From positions 3,596,064-3,660,063 of the forward strand of contig OW051468.1 of NCBI GenBank assembly GCA_932521025.1: 64,000 bases of DNA, written 5' to 3'. The notes under the pieces were generated by a model, which saw nothing but the letters and a program-made list of their open reading frames with translations, had not been told where the DNA came from and did no database searches. Origin of the DNA: Oscheius onirici (taxonomy: Eukaryota > Nematoda > Chromadorea > Rhabditida > Rhabditidae). Both the position numbers and the translations under genes were made by a program. Numbering within the stretch: position 1 is the stretch's first letter; every line of letters starts with the position of its first letter. Shown piece after piece: positions 47,795 to 59,375 of this stretch.

Positions 47795-49329
47795 CTGAAA
47801 AGGGTCTCGATTAACGGCTAACACAAGGTTTCACAGCTGAACCAGCTACCTGCGACAGCTGTTGCTGCCAAAGTGAGGTCTTCTAAAGGGTGGATTCGAA
47901 CCCGGGTCGTCTGCGCCGTGCCCTAACGCGTAGCAATACACAAACTTCTTTCGTTGGGACCAACAAACAGAGTCTGCCACAGACATCATAGCAATTTAAT
48001 AGTTTAGATACTAGCTTTGCATGTGTAACCTCGATCAAATTGGGCAAATCGTCGTTTAGCAATCGAAAAACTGCTCTCAGAAGAAAGTTCGAGCAAAAAA
48101 AAGAAACGGAACTCACTTTTCTAGCACTATTCCCGGCTAACACGTCATCTACGAGAGCCTTTGAGATCTGAAAACGAACCCTGAGCAACAAAAAAAGTGT
48201 TAAAACTGTAAAATAAATCAAGAGAAGGTTGGAACATTTCACGAAGCTTTAGCGGCGACGGGCATATTACAGCAAGAGATCGAATGTGTGGTCACATTCA
48301 AGTCACAATAATGGAATGACCACGAGAGAAAGTCGTTTTGACGAATGGCTGGAATGTGGTCTTTCCGGGAATGGATAAGAATTGAGGTGTGAAAAATCGA
48401 TTTCCACCCGAAAAACGGAACGGACTTTAGAACCAAAATTACCACATCTTCCGAGCAATTTGAGCAATTATTGAGAGACGTAACTGGTTCGCAATTGGCT
48501 CAGTCCACTCAAGGTCAATTTGAGGAGGGACACACAAGGGAGAAACAGAGCAGCTGAATGGTTCCTGGGAATGAGTCACAGCTCTTCTTATCAAGAAATT
48601 TATGAGGAGTGTCCCGTTCACGATTTTAGAACTTTGGATTATTTATTCCTTTGAATGAAATGGATAAATTTGTAGAAGAGTTGTAGGTGAGCAGTTACAG
48701 ATAAAGGTTTCGGATTGAATGAAATGAATCTAATCTCTTTTAATATGGGCTTCGCCCAATATCAAAATGAGATAATCTAACAGCAGACAATAAAAGAAAA
48801 AGCAGTCCCTGTGAAAAGGGGGATTGGGGAACGGAATGAGAGAGCGGTGGGTCGTAGGAATTGATCGCCCGCCGACTGACCTCGAATAGCCACATGCGAA
48901 CACCCAATGAAGCTATGCCTGTCCTGGCCAGATGCATCTTTTCATTGTAATATCTGAGGATTCAATTTGCAGACAATGAGATTTCTGCGAAATTTTTGTG
49001 AATAAAAGACAGCCGTTTCTAAGCAAGAGGTGAACAAAGACACAGCGAACTACTATGGAACAGTGGATCAGCTGAAATGTATACCTCGCGCAAGTGTTGA
49101 CGCTGAGCTGTTGGCGATTGAAATTTGACCCATGGTGAAGAAAGGGAACGGAAGAGTTCAAAACAATTCAGCTAAGGAATGAAAAGGTCCTGGAAAGCCT
49201 GTTCTTACAAAAAAAACCAGATATCAGTTTCATTTATATTTCCACAACAAAACAAAATCAAGTTTACTGTTTCATGTGAAGAGAAGATTATCCAGATAAG
49301 AAGAAGCTCGTCGATCTGAAAATTTGTTT
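47795..49329. other. 5' flank of src, mostly empty
   Basis: Apart from the tRNA-like fragment at 47883-47960 I see no supported gene. Confidence 0.45.
47883..47960 (-). repeat. tRNA-like / SINE-like fragment
   Basis: On the minus strand it has GACCCGGGTTCGAATCCACC (B-box) preceded by GGCGCAG, the same combination as in the foldback core at 29150. Acceptor and D arms do not form, so it is not a working tRNA. Confidence 0.5.
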
Positions 49330-49760
49330 GTTAGAGAAAGCCTATGGGAGATAAATGTCTCAGGTGGTTCGTGTACCTTGGAAGGGTAACAGTCAAGCCA
49401 ATTTTCGCCAGACCTCCCAACCAGCCTGAGTTTTTTTTACCCGTCACTTTACAGGACAAATTGCAAATAGTCCAGTCTCCTACCAACTGTGGTGATCGGT
49501 GAGAATGCCGCAGAACAGCATGGCCGAGTACCCACAGCTAGAAGGAAGACTAGTCGCAACTCCTTCCAGCAGTTTTCACTTACGCCACCTCTTTCGAGGG
49601 TAGTAACCGCAAGCCTAGAAGCGCCGGGTAAACCCGAAGCCTCTGTGGGGACTCAAAGAGCCTTCTTAGGCTTATGCGACCTCCCCGTGGTCAGATACCG
49701 GCGAAAATTGACACGACAAGTAAAAACCGATAAAACCACAAAGAAAGCTGGATTTTAGCG
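49330..49760 (+). repeat. Possible repeat fragment of unknown type
   Basis: Composition (GC-richer, Ser/Arg/Pro open frame, cgccgggtaaacccg) differs from its flanks and resembles retroelement 5' sequence, but no domain is identifiable. Confidence 0.3.
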
Positions 49761-50055
49761 ACGGGATTTGTTCAAAACAGTTTGAGTAAAGACAAAACAA
49801 ACCTTTTCATCGTCATGAAGTCGAGCAGATTCTTCTGAAGAAACATCTTCCAGCTGTTGACCGTTGTGAACAAACAGGGCGCCATGGAGCGCAATTGAAA
49901 AAGGGTGAAGGGGAAAAGAACTATGCATTTTACAAAAAGCATTGAAAGTGGGCTATTTAGTGAATTTATAACAAGACAGCTAAAAAACGAAGGAACTTTT
50001 GGGAGAAACAAGAAAAGCGGAATAAAATTTTCCGACGATGTACATCGTACATCGT

Positions 50056-50119
50056 AAAAAATAGAAACATCGATGCACGGCGTTTTATAAAACGTCGTGC
50101 ATCGATGTTTCTATTTTTT
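50056..50119. repeat. 64-nt near-perfect palindrome
   Basis: aaaaaatagaaacatcgatg ... catcgatgtttctatttttt, centre tataa, with only the gg/gt pair near the centre unmatched. It could extrude as a cruciform or form a long RNA hairpin. Confidence 0.88.
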
Positions 50120-50149
50120 CTGCATTTAAAGGAAGCCTTCGGCTATGCC

Positions 50150-50545
50150 GGAATACCGGAAACGCTGCAGGACCAGTTGGCATTGGTCCCGTCACGATCT
50201 TGCATACTTTTTGTTTTTTGGCGCTTTGCACTCGTTTTATCGTTTTCAAACCATGTTTAATCGATTCCGCATCAAATTTTACACCAGTTATGCCTATTCC
50301 GACATCAAAATTGCTGTGCTTAGCAAAGAACAAAATAGGAAAGAACAGAAACGCTGTTTTCGCCTTTTCCTTCCAGTTTTATTAGATTTTTGCTTTCGGA
50401 ATATACTTATCTGATGTAAAATTTGATGCCGAATCGATTAAACATGGTTTGAAAACGATAAAACGTGTGTAAAACGTCGAAAATGCCAAAATAAAAATTT
50501 TGGGATGAGGTCGTGTTGGGACCCGCTGCAATTGGTCCCGCAGCG
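50150..50545. repeat. Foldback element, ~165-bp arms
   Basis: cgctgcaggaccagttg...ttttatcgttttcaaaccat is repeated inverted as ...atggtttgaaaacgataaaa...caattggtcccgcagcg around a short spacer. Arms are diverged in their outer halves and near-identical in the inner ~65 bp. Confidence 0.75.
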
Positions 50546-51159
50546 GTTGCACCACTTCACCCGATCCCGGAGGCATCCTTTAAAGCATCACGATAGGGGA
50601 GCTGAAACATCACGACAGCGGTCAAAGAAACAAGATGATGAAGAAATTTGACCACTCCAACTTCGTCAAATGAGTTCTCTTTCAAAGGGGCAATGAAATA
50701 CCAACGTCTTCGGGTCCTAGTGCATAAAGACCGGTCTTAAGAAAAAAGACCGGTCTTAACCTTTTTTCAGTTTTTCACTAGTAAATGCTTTTTCGTGTCT
50801 ATTATTGGGGGGGGGGGGGGGGAGGGGAAAAGGGACCAGGGGAGGACCTGGTATCTCTCTGCAGAACTGATAGTCATGGCTGCATGGATACCGTTGGCTT
50901 ATCTAAACAAACGGTGACTGTTCATTCTCACGATGTCTCTTTATAATATTTTCGGCTGTTTCCGGCGACTGTAAGCTGCAGCCTCACTGATCTGTCGTTC
51001 CTTATTCCACAGTAACTATCAGTTATTGAACCGACGGAGAGACAGCCTAATGAAAGAGCAGAGTTTTAACTGACTTTTTACCGGTGCTTACTTCTCATCC
51101 AAGGAGAGAACAGTCAGTTTCTTAGATCAGACCAGTTATTATTATTTATTATTTATTTC
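50546..51159. other. intergenic with G16 tract
   Basis: A 16-nt G homopolymer at 50807-50822 followed by ggaggggaaaaggg; no gene seen. Confidence 0.6.
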
Positions 51160-53600
51160 CAAATCGTAATTATCTATGTTGGACAATGACTCTATTCCAC
51201 TGTTCACTTGAAGCAGTCCACCAGGGTATATCGAAGCATTTCTTGAGGAAGTCTCTCCATCTTGAAGGCGATTGTCTTCTAGGACGTTTTCTGTCGTACG
51301 GGATCCAATTAGTCACGGCTCTTGCCCATCTATCCGTTCCCATAGCTGTAATCTTCCGAGCCCAGTTGAGTTTCCGCCTATCAGTCACTATAGTCCAGTC
51401 CTGTATTCTCGTAATATCTCTTATCCTTTGATTAGTCCATCGGTGAAAACTAGTAATACTGAGCATCCTTCGTTCCATTCGCTGTACAATTCTGAGTTGT
51501 TCTCTATCCTGTTCGGGCAGTGTCCATGTTTCACACCCATACGTGACTGCCGAAGTGATACAAGCGTTAAAAAGACGCCGTCTTTTTTCCATAGGAATTG
51601 TATTATCGGTGAGCCATTTTGAATGCTGATTCCAGGCTAACCAACCTCTTCTGATACTACGCTCTATCTCCTTGTGATGGTTTAGCGGGATTGAGACGGG
51701 CACACCCAGGTAGATTGTCTCATTTTGGAAAGAGAAAGCTTGCCAATTTACGTTGATTGGAGTTTTTGTTGTGGAGCAACTAGTGAGCAGAACCGTCTTT
51801 TTGTCGTTGATACGAAGTCTGACTGTTGATGCTGCTTCAATCAGCTTTTTCAACATTTTCTCCAATTCTGGACGGTACTTTGCAACCAGGGTAACATCGT
51901 CGACATATTCCAGACTTATCCGATGTCGGCCGTCCACCTTCAATCCCTGCGTTTCCCAGTCTATAGTTCTCAGAATGCTTCGTAAGACACAGTTGAACAG
52001 GAGAGGCGAAAGTGTGTCTCCCTGTCTTACTCCTTTTTGGAACTCGACTTTCACCTTCTCCTGATTCACAATGACATAGGTATTCGAAGATTCGTAGAGC
52101 CTCTGCAGCATCAGTACCAATTCCACGTCAATCCCGGCAGATGTCAGAGTACTCCAAACTGCGTTCCATTCAATAGAGTCGAAGGCTTTACAGAAGTCCA
52201 TAAATGCGAGATAAATCGGAATAGAGTACTCCGTGCATTTCTCTGCTACTTGCTTGATGGTATGAACGTGATCCATTGTCGAATATCCCTTTCGGAATCC
52301 ACTTTGACTTGAATCCTCGAACTCTTCCAGCTTCTTCTCCATCCGTTGAAGAACAGCTTTAGTACACGTTTTGAGAACCGTCGACAGTAAGGATATCGGC
52401 CAGAAATTGCCCAGGTCTTCAGAACTTCCATCTTTGTGCAGCAATTTCATCCAGGACTCACATAACTCGGTGGGTACGGCATCTCCTCGTGACAGCCCAT
52501 TGAGGAGTGTTGCAACAGCTGGTGAAAGTTGTTCAACGGCAAGGTTTAGCATATCAGGAAGTATCTAATCCGGTCCGGGTGAATGTCCAACTTTCAAGGA
52601 CTTCATTGCAAACTTGGCTTCATCTCTTGTGAAAGATGGGAATGGATTTACGATGTACGTAGGTATAGGGATTGAGCAGCGGTAGATATTGTCATAGTAC
52701 TCCTTGACCATGCGACATGTGTTAGACTGAGATATGGCTCCAGTGGCAGCGTCTCGCATTAATAGCATAGCGTTCATGTGAGTTGTGCATCTTTTGATTC
52801 GATTCGTCCCCTGTCCTCTCATTACAGCATTTCGAATCTCCTTGTCCTTCTTTTGTTCAATATCACTGCGCAAACTATTCCTCGCCAAAGAACAAGCCTC
52901 TTTGTACGGTTGTGTCATAGATGGATTTCCTTTGAATATATGTCGTCTAGCTAGTATATCCTTTGTATGTTCGGAGAGCCAGGGGATCTTTGGTATCTGT
53001 TCCCAGCAGTTCGACGAAGCAGTCTCAGTGTAGGCACGCATAACATTGTAGGAGTCAATAGCAGAGCTATCTTCTGTACTACCAGGCAGACCAAGGATAT
53101 GAGCATTCCTGACGTATTCTCGTGGATTGAATCGTAGCTGCGGCCGACGCGGTCTTCTTTTCCTATGTGTCTTTCCGTCCTTGATCTTGGCTACCAGAAG
53201 TCGATGATCAGAGTCGAAGAGAAATGAGTGATGAACAAAACAATTGAGTACTTTGACCCATTGAGGCTGCTTCTCTTTCGGGGGAACATCGTATTCCAAA
53301 GTTTCAAATTGTTCCTCATAGCCATTTCCGTCAATATGGTTCCTCGTTGATTGCCTTGACCAGGAGAATAGCAGCCAACAGCAAATTCATTCCCGTCCTG
53401 CCTCTGTACTTTGCAGTTAAAGTCACCAGCTATGAATGGAGTAGCTTCCTTGGGACATTTTCGGATTTCCTGTTCTACTTGGTCCAGGAAAGTATCAAAT
53501 TCTTCGCCCGTGTAAGTGCTTGTAAGGGCGTAACATCCAATAATGTAGAGCTGATGTGCTTTCAAGTGTAGAGCTGCAAGCCTTTCATTCCGTGGGAAAG
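51135..53600 (-). mobile_element. RTE-like non-LTR retrotransposon (LINE 2), decayed
   Basis: 5'-truncated in the endonuclease (FIAGDFNCKV) with a frameshift or deletion near 53270, then SDHRLLVAKI and reverse transcriptase: FWPISLLSTVLKTCTKAVLQ, AFMDFCKAFDSIEW, FQKGVRQGDTLSPLLF, YVDD instead of YADD, and the C-terminal MERRMLSITSFHRWTNQRIR, KLNWARKITAMGTDRWARAV. One TAG at about 52566 breaks the main frame just after VGHSPGPD. The 3' tail is aataaataataaataataat, a short A/T repeat as RTE-type elements often have. It keeps catalytic Asp residues better than LINE 1. Confidence 0.9.
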
Positions 53601-53677
53601 ACTTAGCTGATTTGGTAACGTCCGAGCATTTTCATTCAAAAAACTTCATTACATGAAATAGAAACAAAGGTAACAAA

Positions 53678-56600
53678 CTATATGTGGGAAGACTCGGAAA
53701 AGTTGCAAGACAAATTGAAGTGTCCGTCTTCGGTCTCGCCTTCCCAAACGAAAAGCAGCTAAAATGAGCGTAATTTGGAAGAAGGTGGCAACATACGTCA
53801 TTTCCAACGCGGACAATCTGAATGCTCGGAGATAAGGAGGGCAACTCTTTGATCCAATTCGGTCCAAAAATAAACTCGGGGCGATTTAGTGGCATCGGGA
53901 GATGCTTCTGTATCTGTGACCACTAAAAATGAGTGAGAACAGAGCAGACTGAACTCTTACAAAGCGCTGAGAAGCTCCAGAAACGGTCCTGTGAACGAAT
54001 ACGTGAAGCGTGAGATACTGGATGAAGAGTTCCCGAGGCTGCATCTCGGTCACATTCTGAACACCATTTGTGCAAGTGAATAAGGGAAGAGGCTCACCAG
54101 CAAATCATGAGTCGTGAAAATGTTCTTATAGGGAATTCGAGGAGATGGCAGAAGTTTCGGTTGAATGAACTGGCTGACAGACATCGACGAATTGAGGTGG
54201 GCGGGGATACAGGACTGCTCCCTCGGGACTGTCATGAAAGAATAATCCGAGGGATTGATTCTGGGCAGCTGTTTTGGAGGGGATCGTCTAGATGCCGGAG
54301 AACGGATGGACTAAACAAATTAAGAAATACATGAAAGAATATACATTTTGAGCCGGTTCTTTGACACTTTTCTCAATATTTGGCTGTTCCGTAAGAAAGG
54401 CTTGAGGATCTTTCAATTCAGAAACAGGATGATGGTAAGGACGACGCTGAACGGACTGTAGCGTTTGCTGAAGAGGCTGGATCGGTGTTTCCCATTGGTT
54501 GGCCATTCGTTCAATCGGCGTAGAAGTCCGCTGCCTGAAAATAAACGTTAGAAACAATTCGTGAATACTATTCATAACTACCTCATTGCATTGCCTATTT
54601 TTCTAGTAGCCGGATCGTTCTTTTTGTTCGGAACATGACGGTCCAGCATCTCCTCAGCCTCTTCGTCGGTAAAGTTGCCAGCCGATTTGGAGATTTCGTC
54701 GGCGATGGAGGACATGTCCCTTAAGTTCATGGCACTGCTTTCTCCATTTCCAAATATGTTGCTACGAGTCTCCGGCTCCTAAAAAGTTCGGTAATTTCAG
54801 CTATAAGATGAAGTTCACCTCATTTTCTTCCGAAGAAGGAGGGGCAACAATTGTCTCGTTTGTCGTCTCCGGAGTTATACGACGGCCACCCCAAGGCGAA
54901 ATTCGAAAGGCATTAGTGCTGGGACATTCGGTTGGAATGAGGTAGCACTCCGATTTCTTTGACTGTGGTTTAACCTTCTGCAAACTGTCATTTGTTGTGG
55001 TCTAAATTTTGGTTTTCATAAGATGGTAAACAAACAAATACCTCAGGAAAGCCTCCAGGTACAAATACCTCATTGAGAGTCATAGGAACGTAAACTTTTT
55101 TCCGTTCCTCCAGTTCCTGGATCTTACGAGACTGAGTAACATCTTTCTTCTTCTTGGCCTCGGAAATTTTATACTCTCTGCGCTCATTGTGCACTTCATT
55201 ATCGTATTTCTTGATTTCTACGTCGATTTCGACAAAGTCTGCTTCCCTGTACACTGTAAATACTTTGTTAGAAGTCGAATAAATCAGAATAGTTACAGCA
55301 TTGATTGGGATCGGTTTCCGCAAGGCTGAGTAAGAGGTTTCTCTTCGTGTCGTTTGACATTGTGATATTGCGGTAAAGTGGTACGGACAGAGCTTTGGAT
55401 ATAGTTCCACGGCCAAAGAGTTCGCGAGTTGACTGAAAACGACTTGTTTTCGATTAGGAAATAATGTACCTGTTCGTTCAGTTCGAATCCGCAAGTCTTG
55501 AGCACCTTCTCCAAATTCAACAGATTGGCGTATTTCTGGTAAAAAACACCCTTCTTCTCCATCATTTCACGGTATTCGTCGCGGATAAAATTCCATCCAA
55601 CCTGCAAATTGAATAGGTGTACGGACACTGGAGTAATCTAACCTCGGTTTCGAAATATTTGTTACGAGCCTTCACAATCAGCTCCACAAGAAGATTATTG
55701 CTCTGAAAGACGAAAAGTAACCTTTTTGCTGCAAACAACCGACGATCATGTATCTACGACGATTAACAGGGTTTTTCATGAGATCGTTCTTGGCCTGTTC
55801 CGCTTGTTGTTTTCTCTTAACGCGACCGGCGTCCGTCTTTTTCACGTTTTCGTAGAGCTCTTGCAGAATTGGAGAAATGATCATTCTGAAAAAGGGTCAT
55901 ACTAGACATTATACTTAGTTTTAGGTCTAAAATGCGCTAAAATGCACTATAATATGACCATCTTCATTTTTGGTCCGATCCCGGTCCGACGGCCAAGTCT
56001 GGGGACCGGGCCGGCCCGGAGCCATGTCTAGATCCTACTATGATAAAATGGAAATCTTACTTGACATGTCCATTGTTATTATCGTACTGAACGATACCTT
56101 CAAATGTCTTGTGAAGAAGAAGATTGACTTTGGCATGTTTGCATTTTTTCTCCTCTTCAGCGGTAAGCTTCAAAAACGCTGCAAGATCGTTTAGACTGAC
56201 GTAACGACACTGGACGTCCACACGACGACCCGTCACCTCCCTGAACAATGAATATTTGCAACAAGAAGAAAAACAGACTGCAGTTGAAAATCAAAATTCT
56301 CTATATCGTAACCACAGTCGAGGTTTTCTCCCTTAGCCATAAGAGTACCAAGAACAAGGGCACACAAATCGTCTTTAATGCTCTTCGGACTGGGAAACTG
56401 TCCGGGGTTACGAATGCCAATCCAATCCGAATATTCGACATCGGTGACAACTTCGGACAACTGAAAGCGCTTAAATGAGAGAAAAAGACGAAAAGTTACA
56501 TATTCAGCAGCTTCCATGGACATGTTGCCCGTCGGTTCTTCATCATCTTCCAATATGTGAAACGACAGATCCGGATTATTCAATCGAGCGTTGTGCAAAG

Positions 56601-57345
56601 TCATGCCTTCTTCATCGGACATATCTGCCTGAGGACCAGTGTATACGGGCAGTGAAGAGTCATCATCATCCTGTGGAATATCTTGTTCAGGGTAGAAACC
56701 ATGGGAAAGAGCATCGTTGTCCAACGGTTGAGCTCCCGTCATATTTTCGCTGTTGAACTGAGAGACATCCAGGCTTGTTGATTTGCTGTGCCGCGCCGCG
56801 CCGCAGGATTCAGCGCTGGCCAGAGACGCGCGGCAGAGGAAATTGAGAAACAAAATAGGTTTTTGCATATTTTAAGTGCTTTATGCTCATTTTTTTTGAT
56901 TTCTAGGTCGTTTTAATCGATTCAGCGTGAAAAAATACCCTAGAAAGGTCTCCTCCGGCAGAAAATTGAAGGGAAACCCCTTACAAAGAGGCAAAATGAT
57001 TGAAAAACTGTGTATTCTTCGACTTCTCCATGTTTTCTCCTCAAAAAATTTAGACCTTTCTAGGGTATTTTTTCACGCTGAATCGATTAAAACGACCTAG
57101 AAGTCGAAAAAAATAGGTGTAAAGCAATTAAAAATGCAAAAACCTATTTTGTTTCTTAATTTCCTCTGCGGCGCGCCTCTGTGGCCAGCGCTGAGTCCTG
57201 CGGCGCGCCCCTGTGGACGGCGCTGCGCAGCAAAATCAACAAGCCTGGAGACATCTATATTTTCCAGGCTGGTTTGACGAAAGTCCGCATCGTCGTCGGA
57301 GTAGCTGGGACGACTGTCATCGGACGGTGCCCAAGTATATTCCAT
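53678..57345 (-). CDS. Large unidentified protein split by a MITE
   Basis: Not recognised despite about 14 exons and roughly 750 residues. Exon 1 is MEYTWAPSDDSRPSYSDDDA to SLENID (57253-57345). Exon 2 resumes at FNSENMTGAQPLDNDALSHG after a 495-nt gap holding the MITE 56770-57247. Later parts: WIGIRNPGQFPSPKSIKDDL; CKHAKVNLLLHKTFEGIVQY; a Lys/Glu coiled-coil stretch (RREYKISEAKKKKDV); FRISPWGGRRITPETT; EEAEEMLDRHVPNKKNDPAT; a Pro/Gln-rich middle; and a compact C-terminal part (QPRELFIQYLTLHVFVHRTV, FIFGPNWIKELPSL, LLFVWEGETEDGHFNLSC) ending ESSHI. No TM or signal peptide. One intron carries repeat A (55905-56034). The acidic N-terminus suggests a nuclear or cytosolic scaffold, but this is a guess. 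Confidence 0.7.
55905..56034 (+). repeat. Dispersed repeat A, copy 5 (intronic)
   Basis: Best-preserved copy: ggtctaaaatgcgctaaaat, cttcatttttggtccgatcc, cggtccgacggccaagtctg, gggccggcccggagccatgt. Lies antisense in an intron of the large unidentified gene. Confidence 0.8.
56770..57247. mobile_element. hAT-like MITE (478 bp) with 8-bp target duplication
   Basis: Terminal inverted repeats CAGGCTTGTTGATTT and AAATCAACAAGCCTG; long subterminal palindrome (GCGCCGC-rich, then ggtcgttttaatcgattcag). The flanking 8 bp GAGACATC are identical at 56762-56769 and 57248-57255. Eight-bp duplication and CAG-starting ends fit the hAT superfamily. No transposase. Inserted in a coding exon of the minus-strand gene. 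Confidence 0.9.
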
Positions 57346-58075
57346 TCTGCAAAAAAGATTTTATTAAAAGAATGGAAACACAAAAAGAAAAACTTTTCGT
57401 TATGTAACATCTTTTACACATACATTCCTAACATTTTGACACAAGTATGTTTCGGTTTTTGGTGCGTTTCCATAACATTTCGGTGAATTTATCACCGGGT
57501 GTAATCTTAGCGAAGAAGTATTGATAACAAGGTATGAAAGCAAAAACCACCTCGAACTTTCGCGCTGTTTTTGCAAACCGCGTTGGCTGAGTATTCAATG
57601 TTATGGTATTGGCTGCGTATTTTGTGGCATTGTGGTATTGGCTGCGTATTTTGTGACCTAAAGCGACAGTGTAGCTGTTGTGAACGTGTGCCGAAGTTGG
57701 TGCGCGTTCAAAAAACTGGCGCGAAGCGCAAAAATTTTGATAAAGCCGAGATTTTGTTATGTTTTTCTCAATTATTTTGCTTCTTCGTAGTATTCCTCGT
57801 AAAGAGCACGTCAAAAATAGCTGGATTAGAGCAAAACTGACAGATAATGAATGAAAATGACCTGAAACTACGCACTTTTTGCACTTGTTTGCAAAACAAG
57901 AGCTTTTATGTTTTTATTTAATGTTTCTGTGTTCTTTTCGTGTTCTGTCGTTTGATAATCGATGTAATGTCTGTTTTGAAGTGAAATCTCGGAAGAAAAT
58001 CACAAAAAATGGGCAAAAATCGCATTTTGATGATTCCTTCAGTGAAATATTTTGAATTGCCGCGCGAAGTGCGTC
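57346..58075. other. intergenic with short direct repeat
   Basis: tggtattggctgcgtatttt occurs twice at about 57604-57650. No supported gene. Confidence 0.5.
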
Positions 58076-59262
58076 GGATTCGGGGTCTGTATTGATTTTC
58101 AAACGATTGATTGTGGCGCGGTTGATTTGCACGTCAACGATTTCACGCATGTTCGATTTGCACGAATTTTTCTGCAATTACGTAACAATAAATTCTGCCG
58201 TTTCTTCAAGAAATTTTCTTTCTTCATTTTTCACGTTATTTTCCCATTTTTTGCGTTTTATTCTCATTTTTTACTAAAAAAAAAAAGAAAGTGGAAGCTA
58301 TTTATTGAGTCTTCATCATAAGTATAAACAATATGAGGTGAATATGAGTTATTCCGAGACGGAGAGAGCGCTATCATCACTGGAAGCAACGAAGAGCATC
58401 ACCAATCGAATCGATCTCCTCAAGATCAGTTGTTTCCACTAGTGTTCTTCTTCTCTGACCTCCTAATGGTCGTGAGTATGCTGTTTTGACGGCTTTTGTT
58501 GGCCTGCGCTGTGGATACACCTAAAGTATGCGTTGTTTTTCCAAAAAAAGGCTGTCAAAATACCAGAAAATTTGGCGAATTTGTCAGTATTGGACGCTAA
58601 CTTGTTGAGGAAAGTGGTTTGGAACTGTTCGGAATGGATCATCAAGAAGAAGAATATCCGTCTTCTTCGAGCAACTGTAGTCATGTTTCAGAAGCGTGAA
58701 CGATGATTCTCTCGCCCGACTGATCCTTTTCCTTCAGAAAAAATACTCTTTCAGTCTAAACCAATTAATAAACAAGTTTTCAATGATGTTCCTGATGTTT
58801 AGGAGGCCGCCCCTGTGGAAATAGGATTCTGCAGCTCTACCAGTTCGCAGCCCGCTGATTTATCCTCGCGGGCACGATAAATTCGCTGTCTCCGATTGTC
58901 GTAACTGGCTGAGATCTATTTTAAAGCAGAAAAAGTAATACAAACCTTATATTCGTCCTAATCAGTCGCATCAAACGGCCTTCTATCATCTGAGGTTTCG
59001 ATATTGTCCTCATTTTTCGCGGAGACTGTAGAAAATACTCGAAAAATACACAAAAAATGAGAATAAAACGTGAAAAATGAAGAAAAATTCCTTGAAGAAA
59101 CGGTAGGATTTATCGGTACGTAATTGCAGAAAAATTCGTGCAAACCGAACATTTCGATTTGCAAATCGATTTGTTCAAATCGTTACACGTTGCAATCGAA
59201 AATGCGCCAAATCGTTACACGTACAAATCAATTTTGAATTATTCGATACAGACCCCGGATTC
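58076..59262. repeat. Inverted repeat, ~200-bp arms, 0.76-kb spacer
   Basis: ggattcggggtctgtat...gcacgaatttttctgcaatt...gccgtttcttcaag at 58076-58280 recurs inverted at 59045-59262. Arms are moderately diverged. The spacer has no recognisable gene. Confidence 0.65.
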
Positions 59263-59375
59263 TCCCCCGCCAAATTTCGTAGCTACACTGGCGCTTTAAA
59301 ACGCCTTTCTTTTTTTCCCCTCGAGGGGTCATCTTGCTCAATCTATTTATCAACATCTTTGCTAAATTTTTCAGT

